From Karalla daura (Eukaryota > Chordata > Actinopteri > Chaetodontiformes > Leiognathidae), in assembly GCA_029224185.1 (NCBI GenBank), contig CM055193.1:17770669-17834668 (forward strand): a DNA stretch of 64,000 bases, given 5' to 3'. The stretch's first letter is position 1. Each line of letters starts with the position of its first letter. The position numbers and the translations under genes were made by a program. The notes beneath the pieces were generated by a model. That model did no database searches and had not been told where the DNA came from. It saw nothing but the letters and a program-made list of their open reading frames with translations. Below are positions 28,766 through 41,127 of this stretch, in pieces.

Positions 28766-28927
28766 AGGGGCGGACCCTAGGGCCCACAAGGTTTATAAAG
28801 TTTAACAGCGTCTCTCTCCTCCTGCCTTGTGTCTGTGAGCTCCCATTTTTGCCGGCCCGCCTGTGCTTCTCTCGCTCTGTCTCTCTCTCACAGTCTCTCT
28901 TACTGAGTCTCACACTCTTCAGCAATA
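28766..28927 (+). promoter_or_regulatory. Core promoter and 5' UTR of krt18
   Basis: A TATA box (TTATAAA, about 28793-28799) lies 130 bp before the start codon, with a GC-box-like GGGGCGG just upstream near 28767-28773. Transcription would start near 28825, giving a roughly 100-nt pyrimidine-rich leader (CTCTCT runs at 28868-28918). The position agrees with the ATG at 28928. Confidence 0.7.
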
Positions 28928-31197
28928 ATGAAAACCTCCAGGCAAAGTGCATACTCTGTGCGCACCTCCACCACCAGCAGGCCTCCTGCTATATCCATCA
29001 CCCGCACCTCAGCTCCCGTCTACAGGGCCCCCACCATCCACGGGGGCGCCGGGGGCTCCAGGGTCAGTGTCTCCTCCAGCGTCCACAGTGGCCTGGGATC
29101 CGGGCTGGGAATGGGAGCCGGGGGTTTCTCCAGCAGTGTCAAGGTGAGCTCCAGCGGAAACAGCGGAGACATCATGGGCAACGAGAAGTTTGCCATGCAG
29201 AACCTGAACGACCGTCTGGCCAACTACCTGGAGACGGTGAGGAACCTGGAGCAGGCCAACCACAAGCTGGAGATCAAGATCAAGGAGGCCCTGGAGAAGA
29301 GTGGCCCTGACTTCAGAGACTACAGCAAGTACCAGGCCATCCTGGATGACCTGAGGAGGAAGGTGAGTGAGGGGGGCCTGGGGGAGTGCGCATGTGTGGA
29401 TTTATTTAGTGTTTACTGAAAGTACAAGATGGGCCGGTTGGATGTGAATGAATGAGATGAAAGATGATACCCTAACTGATGAATGCTTAGACAATATGTT
29501 ATGTGTATAGTGTATGAGAGAGAAATGGGTCAGATGAAGAGAGTCACCTGAAGGTATTTACACTGGAAACCTGTTTAGTGCTGCATATTCTATGCTCACC
29601 GATCCAAGCTGTAGCTGGGTGTTACTTCCAAGCCAAGGACCTGAGCAGACAGGTTGGTCTGGGCCACAGTGCCCCTTGCTACTACATGGGCCAGGGTCCG
29701 AGGGCTGGGCCGGAAACAGTATGGAGGAGGAATGTTTGAGCATCAGGGGTCAGAGAGGCAGGAAACCTGAAAATAACACACACACAAAAAAAACAAGGGA
29801 GTTCAGGGACTTCACAGAAGCTAATGGGTCAACATCCAGGCTCATTCATCATGACAGTAACCACATTTTTCCTCTTCAGACACTCTTCAAACAGTGTCCT
29901 TACTCAGACAATGGGAACATACAGTGCTGTGTAGACAATATAGTAGTTCAAGTAGCTAAAAAAAAGCAGCAGCAGACTTTCTCTTTCACCTTCACGACCT
30001 TAATCACAGTTGTCGCGCTTGCATGATACACACTCAAATACATTACACACTTAACTGGCCCAAAGGGACATTGAACAACTGGTGTAAATGATTAATTACA
30101 TGTTTTTTCCCCCACTGATGACGAAAAGGAGAAAAACAGAAAGGAAGACAGCTAGACTGTGTAATACTCATCCTCCTCCTCCCTCTCTTCATTCATGCCA
30201 CATTTTTCCTGCTCGGAAATGAAGGCACTTTCTAAATGGAAGATTCCAACTGAGCTCAACTGGACCCAGGTGGAGAAACTTTCAGATACTTTGTGTCTAG
30301 TGAAGCAGCTCAATATAGGAAAACAGTATGTGGGAAGTGTGCAAATCCACAAAGAGCAAAACTTTTCTCTCATCTTTTTTTTACCACCTTGTGGGAGTTG
30401 CATAGATAGGACCATCAATGGCCTTGAATCATGCAAAATGGGAAACAGAGCAAGCCGGAGTTTTCCACTCCGAACATAGTCAAAGCACTGCACACAATTT
30501 TGAACTCTTTTCAATCTTTTTTCTCTCACTCTTCATCAGATGGTGCGTTTTTCCTCTATCCCAAACTGCCAGACTACCACAGCCATATTACAACAACCCA
30601 ATCCAGTTGAGAATAACCAGCCAGCCAGACATGCAAACCCTCAATGCATGCATATCTCTTGAGGAAGCACACACACACACAACCTCCACCAGCCCCATGC
30701 AAATCACCTGCCTGTGTCCTGCTGACAGGAAAGATCCTGTTCCTTGGCAGCAGCAGGACGGTTGATGCTTGGCAGCCACTGATTGGCTGTCCGGACTTTG
30801 TCACCTGGATGCCTCCCCAGCCATCCCTCACTGCTCTTATCTACCATCCTGTGACTGCTTAAACAAATACTGCAACCATCTGCTCTATTGAACACTGTCA
30901 GTGAACCTAACACAGCTGTAACTGCCAATGAGCGCCCAGTACAGTACTTGCACGAGAATGAGTTCATTGTTTTTACTCAGCAGCGAGGATATCATTTGTT
31001 TCATATGTTCTGATACTTTCACATTATTTGTACATGTTGCAATTGAAATAACTTGAGTCTGTGACTCTGTTCCAGGTGTTTGATGCCACCACTGACAACG
31101 CCCGCCTGGCTCTCAGTATTGACAACGCTCGCCTGGCGGCTGATGACTTCAGGGTGAAGTAAGTACTACCTGTGACACTCATAAGATCGTAAAATAC

Positions 31198-31234
<37 letters not shown>

Positions 31235-33512
31235 CACAGGCTGTTAAATGGGTTGTGGGATGAACAAAATGTTCATGATCTAAAATGACAGCTGTTTGTC
31301 GGGTAGTCATGACTCATCTCCTCCAACACAGATGGGGAAGATGATCCAGTGGTGCTGTGAATTATATGCCACTGCAAACACAGCTGGCAAATAGTGTGTA
31401 CCTTATTGTATGGCAAACAAATGATCGCCCTTGTGCATCTAGACCTAAAGCAAATTTGCCGTGTTTGATGGTGCGGTGATGTACTGGTCCGGCCAGTAGC
31501 ATCAGTCATCGGAGCAGATCAAACAGAAATCTCACCGTCCTCTCTCCTCTGTGCTGCTTAGATACGAGTCTGAGCTGGCCATCCGCCAGTCTGTGGAGGC
31601 CGACATTGTTGGCCTGAGGAAGCTCATCGACGACACCAACATGAGCCGCATGAACCTGGAAAGCGAGATCGAAGCCCTGAAGGAGGAGCTCATCCACCTC
31701 AAGAAGAACCACGAAAACGTGAGTGCCATGAGACCATACCCAAACAAATTCTGCATCGATGTAGGACCTTGTCATCTTCTGGCTTTGCTTGTGTGCATAT
31801 TGTGTGAGAAAGCCAAAGATTAGTCAAATGTCAAATACCTGGTGTTGACATTTTAAGTGCTGCCTTCAGCAAAGCTGAATAAATTCCAAACAGGAGACAT
31901 GTTAAAGACCACTGAGCCTCACTACAGCAAACATTCACACCCTTGGTAGACATGAATAGTCACTTCCCAGCTGATGGTTCTACTCCCTTTGGCAAACAAG
32001 GTGACTGTGTATTTATAGGTTACGCAGGAATATATGTCACACACTTGGCCATGACTGTGACTGGCACATCCAGACATGCAGCGTCCTTCGACGCAAGAGA
32101 CATTCAGGGCAAGGCTTCTTTGAAAATGTGAAATGTCTGTGGGAGCCCTCAGCTCCCATTCATATTTCGCAAGAGTATAATACGCAAGAGTAAAAACATA
32201 GCCCTATGTTTAGAAATGGAGTAAAGTGGTTACGGCTCTAAACAGAGGTTTAGAAGCATCTACTGTATATATGATGTGATAATGATGGACTGAGATGGGT
32301 CATGGCTCAATAAATAAGTCTGTAGTGGTGAAATTACTTAAGCAGTCTTGATCCATCAGGGATGATGAGATTTGTACATTTTAAGCACACTGGAACACCC
32401 ACAACATGGCTATTCAAATAGTCCTTTGTCACATGAACAATGCGTTTCATTTAAACTCTGTATTCATGCTTATTTTTGTAGGAAGTAATGGAGCTCCGTA
32501 ACCAGATCGCCCAGTCAGGAGTCCACGTAGACGTTGACGCCCCCAAAGGACAAGACCTCTCACAGATCATGGCAGAAATTCGGGCGAAATATGAAAAGAT
32601 GGCACAGAAGAACCAAGAAGAGCTCAAAGCATGGCATGAATCCCAGGTAAGTGGTTAAGACCAAATCGTGAAAGCTCCTCTGGCTAAAAGCAAATGAGCG
32701 CAACATTGAGCGGTACCTGTTTTATCCCATTAACCTATTTAACCCATTGTGACAGATCACAGAAGTGCAGACCCAGGTCACCCAGAACACAGAGGCCCTG
32801 AAGGGTGCCCAGACAGAGGTGAACGACCTCCGCAGACAGATCCAGACCCTGGAGATTGAGCTGGACTCACAGAAGAGCCTGGTGAGAAGCACTCAGTCAG
32901 CACCCAGCTCACTTAACTCAGCACTCACGACTCAGCACTCTCACTTCCAACCCTCTCACATTAACTTTGTTGACACAAGCATCAAATCCGGGTGACCGCT
33001 CGCGACCGAGCTGTCGTCTCCAGCTCGGGTTGGCTCTAACCTGCTCTTCTTTGCCTGTCTGGCGCTGGCAGAAAGCCTCTCTGGAAGGCACGCTGAGGGA
33101 CACAGAGATGCGTTACAACATGGAGATCGAGTCTCTGAACGGCGTCCTGCTGGGCCTGGAGGCAGAGCTCACACAGCTGCGTAACAACATCCAGCTGCAG
33201 ACGCAGGAGTACGAGGCCCTGCTCAACACCAAGATGAAGCTGGAGGCCGAGATCGCCACATACAGGCGGCTGCTCGATGGGGAAGACTTCTCGTGAGTAT
33301 CTTAATTTCTGTGTAATTAGAGTGTTAAAAAAAATAAAACACAGAAGACACACAGTTGCACATTTTGATACACAACCATCATTTGCTTTTCCAGGCTCCA
33401 GGATGCTCTGGATGACAAGAAAACCACAACCAAGACCAAGGTGATGACTGTCACACAGACCCTGGTGGATGGCAAGGTGGTGTCCTCCAGCACAGAAACC
33501 AAGAACCTCTGA
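28928..33512 (+). CDS. krt18: Keratin, type I cytoskeletal 18 (seven coding exons, 434 aa)
   Basis: This is a type I intermediate filament protein that pairs with type II keratin 8 in simple epithelia. Coding exons are 28928-29362, 31076-31158, 31562-31718, 32482-32646, 32756-32881, 33072-33292 and 33395-33512. All introns are GT-AG and the reading frame stays open to TGA. The Ser/Gly-rich head covers about residues 1-84. The helix-initiation motif LNDRLANYLETVRNLE lies near 93-108, coils 1A/1B/2 follow, and the rod ends at the termination motif EIATYRRLLDGED near 394. The tail contains VTQTLVDGKVVSSSTETK. The tail and the GNEK..AMQNLNDRL region match what I remember of zebrafish Krt18, and 434 aa is close to human K18 (430). 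The Gly-Ala rich segment usual for epidermal keratins is absent. The ATG at 28928 sits just after a TATA box and a short 5' UTR. In zebrafish naming it may equal krt18a.1; I infer orthology from memory, without an alignment. Confidence 0.93.
31201..31236. repeat. (CA)n(TA)n microsatellite in krt18 intron 2
   Basis: A CA run of 28 bp followed by TATATA, about 40 bp after the end of coding exon 2. Confidence 0.95.
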
Positions 33513-33960
33513 ACACCAGAAGAAACGACCTGAGACTACCAACAACACTAACAAACTAGCCCAAAAAAAAGATCGTTTTTAGTCATACAACACTAACTGA
33601 CACAGCAATTAGTTTGACTTCCTGGGTACACAGCTCTACCACGGGCTGATTAAAAAAAAAAAACTGGACCAGAGGAAAACAAAGTCATCTTTTATTTATT
33701 TCATCATGATTTATTTATGACTTTGTGTGTTCACCTGCCATTGTTTACAAAAGTTCTAAATTGGACAAGTGAGAGCTTTTTATTTTCTCTCGAGACAAAC
33801 TAAATAGAGTAACCAAACATTTTAAAGTAATAAGAGAGTCCAATTAATGCAACATATTTTTATACATCTCATCATCTTTTGTTTTCTTTCTGGCCAGTTT
33901 TGTCTGCCCATAGTGCTGTGACATTTCAATAAAGTCTGTTGGTGAAATTTATCTTGGTGT
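33513..33960 (+). terminator. 3' UTR and poly(A) signal of krt18
   Basis: A canonical AATAAA is at 33928-33933, followed by a GT/T-rich stretch, giving a 3' UTR of about 440 nt. It carries AU-rich element-like sequence at 33688-33720, including one TTATTTATT nonamer at 33692-33700 and a second overlapping ATTTA pair, as found in short-lived mRNAs. Confidence 0.75.
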
Positions 33961-35100
33961 AACAATTCTTTTGTGTGAACTAGTAGGATTTGTGTCGTAA
34001 ATCACACATGATTTAATTTTACTAACATGATAGAAGAGGAATGAACTGGCGACTCGAGTTACTCGAGTCTGGCAATTCTGGTCTTGACCCGATGTGAGCT
34101 GGAGATTGGCATCAGCAGAGCCCTGCAGCTCTATCCTCTATCCATCCAGCTCTATCTATTTACCAATCAAACACATATAATGACAGTGGAAGGAAAATTA
34201 TTGGTTAAATGAATAAATATATAGATGTGAATTTATAGCATTTAAACCTGTGAGTTTAACATTTAACTTAGACCTGACAGAAGCCCGACACCTGTGCCAA
34301 ATGAACCACCAGGCCAAGTGGCCAACAGTCTGATTTATTTAGTTTCATTTTAATGTTATGACACGATAACAAGCATTTGATCATTCTAAATCTGTCCTAT
34401 TAATCCACTTTGAACTGCCCTGCTCATTCATTTTTTATAAAACCACTGTTTAGGCCATTGAAGGGTCAAGTGGAGTGTTGCAATAAAGACTTTCCTTCCT
34501 CATTGGGTAATAATCCTCTGTACAGTATTTGGGCATCTGGTTTGCAATGTTTTCACCCACATTACCCTCATGGGTACCTGAAGCAACAGGTCCCCACCAG
34601 TATAAGTCCTGTCATGGACAAGTCTGTTGTAATTCTACATTCTCCCTATTATGAGTGACTTTCATGTTGCTCAATGCCTTCTTTCTTTTTTCCTCTGTGT
34701 TTTGTTCTCAGCAATAATTCTCGGTCGGTTCCGTGATAAAGTTGATAAAGTTGATAAACAAAATCTTATATGCTTTAATTTTTAAGAGTATTAAAAAAAC
34801 TGTATTTTTTTTATTTCAGACAATATACTCACATTTGCTCATTTGGTGATCTTATATATGATTTTTGATTTTAGTCTGGACATTGCAAATGCTAATGGCC
34901 CAACCGATCTTTTGAGTCGCTGTTGACAGGTTGTTGATATCATTGTTACCATAGTTATAGCTGCTGATTTCACACTATCACATGTCAACATTCATACCTT
35001 TTAGCCCATGATAGATTAGTCAGTGTGGGTGTTCCAGGAGCAAAGTCTATGCGAGAGGTCTAAAGGTAAAAATGTAATATAGATAGGAGAGGAGTGGCAG
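33961..35100. other. Intergenic spacer between the two keratin genes
   Basis: This spacer of about 1.1 kb between the poly(A) site of gene 1 and the promoter of gene 2 is AT-rich. It contains three tandem copies of a GTTGATAAA-like motif near 34738-34759 and no coding exon I can see. Any gene 2-specific promoter elements would lie in its distal part. Confidence 0.6.
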
Positions 35101-35125
35101 GAAGGACCATCGCCTCTCTGGATGA

Positions 35126-35231
35126 TATATAAGACCTCGGCACTTGCCTCGTTCCTCCACTCTCAGCTACCAACCTCACTCTGCCAGGTCGCGCCGCTTC
35201 TTCCTCTCACTGATCCACACTTCCACTAGCG
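35126..35231 (+). promoter_or_regulatory. Core promoter and 5' UTR of the krt18-like paralogue
   Basis: TATATAAG at 35126-35133 is a strong TATA box about 100 bp upstream of the ATG at 35232. The intervening sequence is C/T-rich, as in the upstream keratin. The separate TATA box supports independent transcription of the second gene. Confidence 0.7.
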
Positions 35232-37702
35232 ATGGAGATCTATAAACGCCAGACATCTCAGACCCTAGGCTTGACAGGCCGACCTTCACAGGTGGGCTAT
35301 GCCTACAGTGTCAGCGGAGGAGCGGGCGGCCGTGGTACCAGGATCTCCTCTGCCAGCATCGGCAGCGGCTTTGGCGGGGGCTATGACTACAGCGTCTCAA
35401 CCTCCACCACTGGAAACCTGGCCATCGCCAACGAGAAGGCAACCATGCAGCACTTGAACGACCGTCTGGCCAGCTACCTGGAGACAGTGAGGAACCTGGA
35501 GAAGGCCAACAGCAAGCTGGAGATTAAGATCAGGGAGGCCATTGAGAAGCGAGGCCCCATGGAGGGCAGGGACTTTGGCAAGTACCATGTCATCATCGAA
35601 GACCTGAGGGCCAAGGTGAGTCAGTCTTGACTTGACATGTTTGGTTGAGTAGTGTCATTTAATTGCAGGATTTTGCTGAGGCATGATAAGGAAACTTTCC
35701 AAAAGAATACAATGGTGATAAATATGGATCTGTATCTCTTTTCATAATTGAGAAATGTTCAAAAACACAGTTTAAATCACAATTTCATACAGACACACAA
35801 AACACCTCTCCACAAGGCAATCTAATTACATGACCAAGTCCTCAGTCCAGTTCTCTTAGCTTGTAAAATGACGCCTAAAAGAGTTATTCCAGAGTGAGGG
35901 ACTTTTTACAATCTCTCCTATGACTGACAACAAGTGCTCTTGTAAGTCACTGATTTCCTAACATTTATCACTTACAGACTCTTATCTTTATGTCACAGCA
36001 TGAGGAACCGATAACCTGCTTTGTTCTTTTATGACCTTCAGTGTTATCAAGGGTGTTTTCTTTCACCTGCGTGATTCATCGAAGTGAAAATGGCAATGAA
36101 TCAAAAAAGTGGCATGTCGTAAAAGTCTGTTTTTTTTTTTTTACATGAAATTCATTTGATTTCTTTCAGATTTTTGACATGATTAGGGGGAAAGCGCAAG
36201 TTGCTATCGCTCTTGACAATGCACGCCTGGCTTCGGATGACTTCAGAGTCAAGTACGTTTTGCTCTTTGCATTCATACTGAGTGTGGCCCTCGATCGAGT
36301 GTGATACGTCTAACACACAACAATTCTCCTCAGGATGGAGTACGAGATGTCCATGCGTCAGACAGTGGAGGCCGATGTCAACAGACTGAGGAAGGTTCTG
36401 GATGACACCAATGTCATTCGCCTGCACCTGGAGGGCGACATCGAGTCCCTGAAGGAGGAGCTGATCAGTCTGAAGAAGCACCACGAAGAGGTGAGGGACA
36501 TCATTTAGAGATGATTTGAAGGGAAAGATCCTGTCTCAGGCCTTGGATTGGCGACACTCCCCCACTACCGTTTCCTATTAGTTTCTTGGCCTCTGTAGAC
36601 AGGATAAACATCACTAAACCTGTTCAGGAAATCATTCTTGACTGCTTCCCCTTCAACAGGATGTCGCAGAACTGCGTGCCCAGATCACCCAGGCTAGTGT
36701 TCATGTTGACGTTGATGCCCCCAAAGGACAAGACCTTGCCAAGATCATGGAGGAAATGCGGGCCAAGTATGAGAGGATAGCACTGAAGAACCAGGAGGAG
36801 GTCAAAGCCTGGCACGAATCTCAGGTACTTTGCCCGTGGATGTTGAGTACATCTCAGCTGCGAAACCTCTCTACATCCTCTAAGTATTCTTTCTCATCTC
36901 CAGATAACAGAGGTGCAGGTCCAAGTGACAGAGAGCACAACAGCTCTGAAGGAAGCCACAAGTGTGTTGAGTGAAACCAGGAGAAGATACCAGGCACTGG
37001 AAATTGAGCTACAGTCTGCACTCGGCCTGGTAATGTTAATGCTGATGCTTACTGCCCACATATATATATACATATATATACCAAACATATACCACTAAGT
37101 CCTATTTATATCCTGCCAATCCTGCAAATATTGTCTTTACATTCCAGAAAGCTTCACTGGAGGCCACCCTCCGTGACATCGAGGCGCGCTACAACATGGA
37201 GATTGAGAAGTACAACATGATCATCGTAAAACTGCAGGAGGAGCTCAGTCAGATCCGCAACGACATCCAGCACAACACCAGAGAGTACGAGGTCCTGCTC
37301 AACATCAAGGTGAAGCTGGAGGCTGAGATCGCCGAGTACAGGAGGCTGCTGGACGGAGAGGCGGTCTTGAGGTGAGTATACGGACCTGAAGACCTCAAAT
37401 TCTATAGAAACTGATTGTAGAAATGGAAGTGGTGATTTTGCTGAATGGCCAGTGTTAGAGAGTAGAGTCAGAAGCATCATCACAGTAGTTAGTAGCATTG
37501 CGGAGAGTGAAGTTATCTTCTTCATTTTGATTAAGGAAATAGAATTTATTTTCTTTTTTTGTTCGTTTTTTCCAGGCTAGAGGATGCCGTGGATCCAAGG
37601 ACAGTCCAGACCAAGGTTGTGACAGTCACCCAGACTCTTGTTGACGGCAAAATCGTGTCAGAGAGCAAAGACGTCAAATCCAGTGAAAAACAAGTTGCAT
37701 AA
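35232..37702 (+). CDS. Keratin, type I cytoskeletal 18-like paralogue (seven coding exons, 421 aa)
   Basis: This is a second type I keratin, 1.7 kb downstream of the first and on the same strand. Coding exons are 35232-35615, 36170-36252, 36334-36490, 36660-36824, 36904-37029, 37148-37371 and 37576-37702, all with GT-AG introns, ending in TAA. Coding exons 2-5 match the upstream gene in length exactly (83, 157, 165, 126 nt). The head is short (about 66 residues, Gly/Ser/Tyr-rich). The helix-initiation motif LNDRLASYLETVRNLE is intact near 75-90, the linker holds VHVDVDAPKGQDL, and the tail has VTQTLVDGKIVSESKD, all K18 hallmarks. Oddities are Glu368 in IAEYRRLL, where keratins nearly always have Thr, a MEYEMSM segment early in coil 1B, and DAVD followed by Pro in the tail. 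Introns are compact (79-554 bp). It could correspond to zebrafish krt18a.2 or a lineage-specific K18 duplicate; I cannot choose between them from sequence alone. Confidence 0.9.
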
Positions 37703-37775
37703 AAACGGTGCTGAAAACTGAAACTTTGTAACAAAATAAAAGAACAACAAGTCAATTGCCATATTTGTGGACTTT
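37703..37775 (+). terminator. Very short 3' UTR and poly(A) signal of the krt18-like paralogue
   Basis: AATAAA at 37735-37740 lies only 32 nt after the stop codon, and a T/GT-rich downstream element follows (37760-37780). The 3' UTR would be about 50 nt, far shorter than that of the upstream paralogue. Confidence 0.7.
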
Positions 37776-40700
37776 CTTTTTATTCAGGAGTTCAGGAGTG
37801 ACACAACCATTATACCACATATATAGTACAACATTACTCCACAGATATCCATTTCGCTGTCATGTATATACAGGTATTTTATAGTCCATCCTCGAAGCTG
37901 ATACCAACTAAAACAATCATTATTTGTGAAACACACACAGAAAAGGTGAAAATGACTTTAAATCATGATTTTCACATTGTGTCCCAAGCTATACTTGTGT
38001 GCCAGTCTGGTCCTCCGTCATGACGACAGATGCTTTCTGGCTTCTTGCCATCGTCCTCCCACACACCCGATATTGCTGCGAGTGCGGGAAATTCTTACAG
38101 CTTCTGAGAAATTCACATTCTGACCCGCAGTTCGGTAGCCTTGTCCCTTAACAGGCCATGTTCCCTATTCCCATGCCATGTCCCAGCAGAGTCTCTGCTC
38201 TCTGTTTATTTACATCCACATTGGTGCAATTCCTGTCTGTGCTTCGAGAGAAATTGACCTCTTTAGGTCTCAGCTGAATCACTGCATAACTATGTTAATG
38301 AGGCGTTTATACATTATCAGAAGAGATTTGGGAGGCATCAGATTTAGATAATTGACTTGACATTTTGTGAATGTTAGGACGTGATTTATTCAACTCAGCT
38401 CTTCTAAATAAATCCTCTGTTCTTCACGATGAGGACACATTTCTTTGGAAATGCTCGATTGCAACAGTCAACATAAATCATCCTGCCAGATCATAAACTA
38501 GGTTTCTTAACTACATATGTGAGTTATTGTGTCCTCCATCATTTGTGCCAGTGGTTTCAGTGCAATCCCATATGCCCAGTGACTGTTATTGCGTAAAGTG
38601 TGTGTGTGCCAGTGTGTGTGCCAGTGTGTCTGCCGTGCGTGGCTCCGTGCTCCACTCTTACTAACTGTTGTCAGGGATGAAGTTGTAAAACTGTCTTCCT
38701 CGCTGCTTTGAGCCTCTGTTGCAGACAGACACTCCTTACCACCGTGCCGGTGACAGATGCTAAGCAGACAAACTGGGGAGATGAGGAATTCCAGAGAAGA
38801 GTAAAAACAGAGGGATGACTGGATTAGAGGGGGGGTGGAGGACACAAGTGCACGTCTCTGCTGCATGCCAGCAATTCCTCAAGCCACAATGTGAGCAGGT
38901 TGGACAAACCTTTCTCTCAGAGACCAGGGCCTCTGACGATTCACTCAGCTTATTCATCACTCCCCAAAATAACACCTCTAATACACCTCCAAACAAGCCT
39001 GCTGTAGACCCTATGTCCAACTCTGCAATTCATTTTATAACAATGAAGATATTTACTTCATGCACTGAATCTCAGTAATTCAAGACTGAAAAATTAATTT
39101 ATATAAGGATTAAATTAGTGAATAATCTTTTACATATGATGTGCAAGCATGTATGTAGATTTAAAGACTTTTTTATTTATTTGAAATACAGGTTTTTGAC
39201 ATATGGGTTGTCTGTCTCTGGTTGTATTGTTCTGCACTCCAATGGTCAAAATATGCAAGATTTTTTTTATGGGTTTTTATTTCATTTTGGTTGACTTGGC
39301 TCTATGTTCTTTCAGACAGGCAACAGTTTATGGATTTCTAGTCAAACAAGTGAGGGATGGCAGATGTCTGCTTTACAGATAATAATAATCATTAATACTT
39401 GACTTAAAACAGACAAGTAAACTAAATTAAGTGAAGTATTGGATGGTAGATGTAAGCTCAACTTGCACACTGCCATACACAGCAATTCATTTTAGGACAT
39501 GCAATTTGTCTTGTGAATTTGCTTATTTCAAGATAAGTGAAAGTTTGTCAAGAATCGACCCACACTTTTTGTTCACAGACAAGAGGGAAAACAAGACTGA
39601 AAGCAAAGTAAGATAACCAGGATACTCCTGATACCAAATGTGCACTTTGATAATAGATTTTGCATTCACAAAGCGATACTGTGTTTGTAGAAATGACTAA
39701 CTGTGTGGTTGGTGGAAGACAGACATTATAGTTATTATCAATGTGTGGCAGAAGCCACAAACTGTCTCCAACACTTTGATTAAAAACAAGAGTAATCCTG
39801 TAATCTGTGTGGGTCGCAACACATAAAACTTAATGTGTGACTCTTGTGTCTGCCTTGGGCCTGAGGCCCAGTTTGATGTTGCAATCCCTCAAATATCTAA
39901 ATACATCTTAAAGATGAAGTCAAGAGGCCAAGTGTTGCAAGCATGTTGCATCACCCAGCCGGGAGAAATTCACCATCTGCCTTTTTTCTTCAGGCTTATT
40001 GTTTTGTCAGCAGCTAGAGTGAGTTAAGATAAACTTCTTAAGGTTCATTCATAGCTGCCTGCAGCTACGAGTCAGCTACTACAGGTCGTAGGCCTGCAGA
40101 CCACTGTCTGACCTCCTCCCTTTTTTCCTAGTTAAACAGTTATCAGGCTGAACTTAGATAAACTATGAATCATCTCTGTCACACACACTCATACATAGAG
40201 ATTCTAGATGCTTCCCTCCACCCATCACATCTGTTGGGTGTGTTGGGCGTTAGTCAGGCCGTCATCCAGCGTTCCCAACCCTGCTTAGTCTCCTCCCAGT
40301 GGGAGCAAAAAGAGGGGGAGGCAGTTAGGGACCAGTGGTGCAGGAAAAAGGGTGTGGTGTGTGTGCGTGTGTGTATGCGTCCGTGTGCATTTGTGTGTTT
40401 TGTGAGACCCGAGGGACAAATAAAGTAATGGGAAAGTAAAGAGAGAGGAGCGGAGCGAAATGGAAGCAGTGACAGAGCAACTAAATTCCTCATTGCTTAA
40501 GTTGTGGTACATATATACAACAGACTGTAGGAAGCTATTGTAATCAGAGGCCGCAATCAAAATCCAAACAGTGGCAACTAAATGCTGTGCAGTGACTCAT
40601 CAAAATGGGACCTTGCAAAATGTCCAAAACAGGACAAATTAGTCAATACAGACATTTCACCTCAAATGGCCCCTGCAGGGACCTGATAGTTGATATTCTT

Positions 40701-40975
40701 TATTTAGTTAATATCTCGAGTCCTGCTACAACATTGCACTGGAGATGATGAAGCGCAGGTCGAGGATAGCAACGAAAAGAGGTGCAAGGGAGTGTGGGAA
40801 GAAAATGTTAGGGAGAAGGGGAGAGATGAAAACTGGAATATGGGAGTGTGGGAGAGCAGACACTTGAAGGAGGTGGGGAAGGAGCAAGCGTAGAGGGCGG
40901 ATTAGCTAAGAGCAGAGCTGGGTAGTGTAGCACTGTTTTCTCTCTTTCTCTCCCCAGTTTTATTTTCCAGTCCCG

Positions 40976-41040
40976 TCAAAAGATAGAGGAAAGAGAGAGA
41001 GGTGGGAGGAGGGGTGGGGGGTGGAGGGGGGGGGGGGGCT
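40976..41040. repeat. Purine-rich tract with G-run
   Basis: Mostly A/G on the plus strand, ending in a long G-rich run near 41027-41038. It lies directly before the palindrome-rich element at 41066. Confidence 0.85.
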
Positions 41041-41065
41041 GCAGGCCCAAAGTTCGCCCCCTCTG

Positions 41066-41127
41066 AACTGAAGCGTTCAGTTGGCTCGACGTGTTGAGTG
41101 ACTCACTCGTCTGGTTTCCATGGAAAC
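41066..41127. promoter_or_regulatory. Palindrome-rich candidate regulatory element with AP-1 site
   Basis: Three symmetric motifs fall within 62 bp. They are an inverted repeat AACTGAA-GCG-TTCAGTT (41066-41082), a perfect AP-1 site TGACTCA (41099-41105), and the palindrome GTTTCCATGGAAAC (41114-41127), which resembles an RFX site. It lies 3.4 kb downstream of the second keratin and just after a polypurine tract. Regulation of the keratins by it is inference. Confidence 0.35.

Noticed and set aside
33036..33554. 172-codon minus-strand frame over keratin exons 6-7
   Set aside because: Antisense shadow of the coiled-coil coding exons, which carry the real conserved frame.
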